Shown one piece after another: positions 62,127-64,000 of a stretch of 64,000 nt of DNA. Position numbers and translations under genes: made by a program. The notes beneath the pieces were generated by a model. It was not told where the DNA came from. It was given only the letters and a program-made list of their open reading frames with translations, and searched no databases. How positions within the stretch are numbered: position 1 is the first letter of the stretch; every line of letters begins with the position of its first letter. The stretch is from Mycolicibacterium goodii (GTDB lineage: Bacteria > Actinomycetota > Actinomycetes > Mycobacteriales > Mycobacteriaceae): positions 1,240,001-1,304,000 of the forward strand of contig NZ_CP012150.1 of assembly GCF_001187505.1 (NCBI RefSeq), read 5' to 3'.

Positions 62127-62814
62127 GGTCGCCTCCTTCGTGTTTGGTGACGGGTGTGGTGTCGATGCGGTAGCCGACACCGGCCACGGTGGCGATGATC
62201 CAGGGTTCGCCGAGCCGTTTGCGCAGTGCCGAGACGGTGATGCGCACGGCGTTGGTGAACGGGTCGGCATTTTCGTCCCACGCACGTTCCAGTAGCTCCT
62301 CGGCACTGATGACACCGCCTTCGGCGGCGACGAGGACTTCGAGCACCGCGAACTGTTTTCGGGTGAGCGCGATGTAGCGGCCGTCACGAAAAACCTCGCG
62401 GCGGAACGGATCCAGTCGCAAGCCTGCGATCTCTCGCACGGGTGGTCGGTGGTTGGCGCGCCTGCGGTCGAGCGCTCGCAGACGCAGCACGAGCTCCTGG
62501 AGTTCGAAGGGTTTGGTGAGGTAGTCGTCGGCGCCCAGCCCGAACCCCGAGGCCTTGTCGTCGAGCCGGTCGGCGGCGGTGAGCATCAGGATCGGCATGC
62601 CGCTTCCGGAGGCGACGACGCGTTCGGCGATCTCGTCACCGGAGGGGCCAGGGATGTCGCGGTCGAGGATGGCGATGTCGTAGGCGTTGATGCTCAACAG
62701 CTCCAGAGCGGTGTCACCGTCACCGGCGATGTCGGCGGCAATCGCTTCCAGACGCAGACCGTCGCGGATGGCTTCGGCCAGGAGAAGTTCGTCCTCAACG
62801 ACCAATACACGCAT
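62119..62814 (-). CDS. OmpR/PhoB family response regulator
   Basis: A 231-residue response regulator. The receiver domain (1-115) has the acidic pocket VVEDE at 5-9, the phospho-acceptor Asp51 in AILDRDIPG, and Lys in LTKPFEL. The winged-HTH domain (130-225) has ALTRKQFAVLEVLVAAEGGVISAEELLERAWDEN and TVSALRKRLG. It is transcribed before the kinase gene. Two 9-bp direct repeats 11 bp apart sit upstream of its start, in the spacing used by OmpR-type regulators, so it probably controls its own promoter and the divergent genes. Confidence 0.93.
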   Translation of the reverse strand: MRVLVVEDELLLAEAIRDGLRLEAIAADIAGDGDTALELLSINAYDIAILDRDIPGPSGDEIAERVVASGSGMPILMLTAADRLDDKASGFGLGADDYLTKPFELQELVLRLRALDRRRANHRPPVREIAGLRLDPFRREVFRDGRYIALTRKQFAVLEVLVAAEGGVISAEELLERAWDENADPFTNAVRITVSALRKRLGEPWIIATVAGVGYRIDTTPVTKHEGGDRG

Positions 62815-62834
62815 GCTCTCAAACTACGAGTCTG

Positions 62835-62854
62835 CGCATATCGCCCGCATATCG
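62835..62854. promoter_or_regulatory. Direct repeats with 11-bp period, probable response-regulator box
   Basis: CGCATATCG occurs at 62835-62843 and 62846-62854. Direct repeats with an 11-bp period are the usual binding sites of OmpR/PhoB-type dimers. They lie 21 bp upstream of the response regulator start and 48 bp upstream of the divergent secreted-protein gene. Confidence 0.65.
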
Positions 62855-62901
62855 AAAATCACATACGTGCTGACAACACCGCACTGCGTTGACTGGCGGC
62901 C

Positions 62902-63279
62902 ATGACAAACACCAGCTCAGTACACACCGCAGTCCGCAGCACACGACGACCGCTGGCCGCTCTTGCCATGGCCGCCCTGATCGGCTCGGGATGTCTGGTC
63001 GTCGCGGCGCAGGCCGGCGCCGATCCTGGGGGCGGTCGCACTCCCGAGCAGCAGGAAGCCGCGCTCAAGTTCGCCGACTGCGTCCGTGACCACGGAGTTC
63101 CCGACTTCCCGGACCCGGCCACCGCGCAGGATCCCCTCATCGACACCAGGAAGATGCGGGGCGGTGTCAGCGCCCGCAGCATTCCCGAACTCCGGCCCGC
63201 GGTGGACGCGTGTCACGACTTCCTCACCGCCGCGTTACCAAGGCCGCTGGAAACGGGTCGGCCGGGGGCGAAGCCATGA
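62902..63279 (+). CDS. Secreted small protein of unknown function
   Basis: A 125-residue protein. The N-terminus has a basic run (RSTRRP) and a hydrophobic stretch LAALAMAALIGSGCLVVAAQAGA, an apparent signal peptide; a lipobox-like GSGC is also possible. The mature part contains ALKFADCVRDHGVPDFPDPAT, a pattern shared by many exported actinobacterial proteins encoded next to efflux or cell-wall genes, with Cys at about 60 and 104 likely forming a disulfide. It overlaps the D,D-carboxypeptidase gene by 4 bp and is divergent from the two-component system that probably regulates it. Confidence 0.85.
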   Translation: MTNTSSVHTAVRSTRRPLAALAMAALIGSGCLVVAAQAGADPGGGRTPEQQEAALKFADCVRDHGVPDFPDPATAQDPLIDTRKMRGGVSARSIPELRPAVDACHDFLTAALPRPLETGRPGAKP

Positions 63280-63914
63280 CCTACCCTCCACCGGCACGAG
63301 CAGCCGCCCGCGGGATGCCCGCCGCCATCCTCGCTGCCGCCGTGGTGCTCAACGCGCTGCTCATCGGTGTCCTCGCGCACCAGTCGCCGGCGCCGGCTGC
63401 GGCAGCTGCACACCGCTCTTTCATTGATCTTGCCCCGGAGGACCTGCCGGCATCGAAAGTCACCATCGGTGACGGCGCCGTCCCTGAGGGTGTGACGGTG
63501 TTCGATGACGAGATTCCGGCGGTGGCCAACCTCGACGACGATCTGCTCGCTGCCCTGCGCCGCGCAGCAACCGAGGCCGGGGCCGACCAGGTCGGGTTCG
63601 TCGTCAACAGCGGCTGGCGTTCCCCGAAATATCAGGATCAGTTACTTCGCGAGGCCTTCGTGGAGTACGGGTCGGAAACGGAAGCTGCCCGTTGGGTGGC
63701 CACCCCCGACACGTCTGCGCACGTGTCAGGGGATGCGGTCGACATCGGGCCGTCGGATGCCGCCGCATGGTTGTCCGCGAATGGCGCCGCACACGGGCTG
63801 TGCCAGATCTATGGCAACGAACCCTGGCACTTCGAACTGCGTCCCGACGCCGTCGAACACGGATGCCCGCCCCTTTACGCGGATCCCACCCAGGACCCAA
63901 GGATGCGGCAGTGA
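63276..63914 (+). CDS. M15 family D-alanyl-D-alanine carboxypeptidase (VanY/VanX-like)
   Basis: A 212-residue exported peptidase. An N-terminal membrane/signal segment spans about 16-34 (AAILAAAVVLNALLIGVLA). The M15 core has NSGWRSPKYQ (111-120), the zinc-binding SAHVSGDAVDI (His149, Asp156) and WHFE (His185), so the zinc site and the catalytic Glu are intact. It would trim terminal D-Ala from cell-wall precursors. The gene is coupled to the secreted protein (ATGA) and to the next gene (GTGA). Confidence 0.9.
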   Translation: MTYPPPARAAARGMPAAILAAAVVLNALLIGVLAHQSPAPAAAAAHRSFIDLAPEDLPASKVTIGDGAVPEGVTVFDDEIPAVANLDDDLLAALRRAATEAGADQVGFVVNSGWRSPKYQDQLLREAFVEYGSETEAARWVATPDTSAHVSGDAVDIGPSDAAAWLSANGAAHGLCQIYGNEPWHFELRPDAVEHGCPPLYADPTQDPRMRQ

Positions 63915-64000
63915 CCGGCACGCTCGGCCAGTTTCGGCCCGCTTCCGTCGATGCACTCACCACACCGGTGCGCTGGCACCCGCTGTGGCGGATTGCGTTT
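63911..64000 (+). CDS. Start of an unknown protein, truncated by the window end
   Basis: GTG 63911 overlaps the carboxypeptidase stop (GTGA), and 30 codons follow to the window end (TGTLGQFRPASVDALTTPV then RWHPLWRIAF). The final residues look like the approach to a membrane segment. Nothing more can be said from this length. Confidence 0.6.
   Translation, partial: MTGTLGQFRPASVDALTTPVRWHPLWRIAF

Noticed and set aside
61017..64000. A glycopeptide-resistance (van) cluster
   Set aside because: Only a two-component system and an M15 peptidase are present; no D-Ala:D-Lac ligase, VanH or VanX operon is seen.

Overview
This 64-kb window is high-GC actinobacterial DNA. Tightly packed genes, many GTG starts, 4-bp ATGA/GTGA gene overlaps, an acyl-CoA dehydrogenase very close to mycobacterial FadE25, an NDMA-type alcohol dehydrogenase and several mycobacterial-style TetR and PPOX proteins point to a rapidly growing mycobacterium (Mycolicibacterium-like). 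This is inference from protein character; no rRNA, tRNA or other phylogenetic marker is present. The content is accessory catabolism: transcription regulators, oxidoreductases, CoA-ester enzymes and transporters. I saw no insertion sequences, phage genes, CRISPR arrays or structural RNA genes.

Layout. 1-456: end of a beta-lactamase-fold protein. 464-3678: MarR/SDR pair with a perfect operator palindrome, then an SRPBCC-SRPBCC-SDR operon. 3818-5351: divergent LysR and Lrp/AsnC regulators. 5475-11899: a seven-gene catabolic operon (flavin monooxygenase, FAH-type hydrolase, ornithine-cyclodeaminase-like reductase, DapA-like aldolase, gentisate-type dioxygenase, P450, 3Fe-4S ferredoxin). The regulator intergenic region and the operon promoter share one long repeated cis-element. 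11937-16541: TetR, unknown protein, AraC, quinone reductase, LacI. 16555-21277: enoyl-CoA hydratase, CaiB-type CoA-transferase, MHS-type transporter and acetamidase, with a LacI-like palindrome in the divergent promoter. 21278-21919: gene remnants. 21920-31592: assorted oxidoreductases and regulators, including a divergent TetR/reductase pair with its operator, and a nitronate monooxygenase-transporter-LysR run.

31629-38841: a dgdR/dgdA-like pair (dialkylglycine decarboxylase) beside a uronate dehydrogenase/TRAP transporter operon. 38842-39559: decayed nucleotidyltransferase and DUF4262-like fragments. 39560-43892: proline iminopeptidase, an unusual SDR-PPOX fusion, and a FadE25 paralogue divergent from a TetR with twin palindromes. 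43984-57566: a 13-gene minus-strand operon led by an IclR regulator. It joins a ribose-type ABC importer to alcohol and aldehyde dehydrogenases, a CoA-transferase, acyl-CoA dehydrogenase, hydratases, SDRs and a DUF993 TIM-barrel protein, and looks like a complete uptake-to-CoA-ester route for an unidentified substrate. 57986-64000: S9 peptidase, MerR, and a two-component system divergent from a secreted protein and a D,D-carboxypeptidase.

Five reading frames are broken by apparent single-base changes, four of them at short or long homopolymers (7 C at 7775-7781; G/C runs in dctM, an SDR and the nucleotidyltransferase remnant; also the S9 peptidase). Either the assembly has indel errors or several of these genes are decaying. 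The most notable candidate systems are the IclR-ABC-CoA operon and the P450/monooxygenase/dioxygenase operon; neither substrate can be named from sequence alone.
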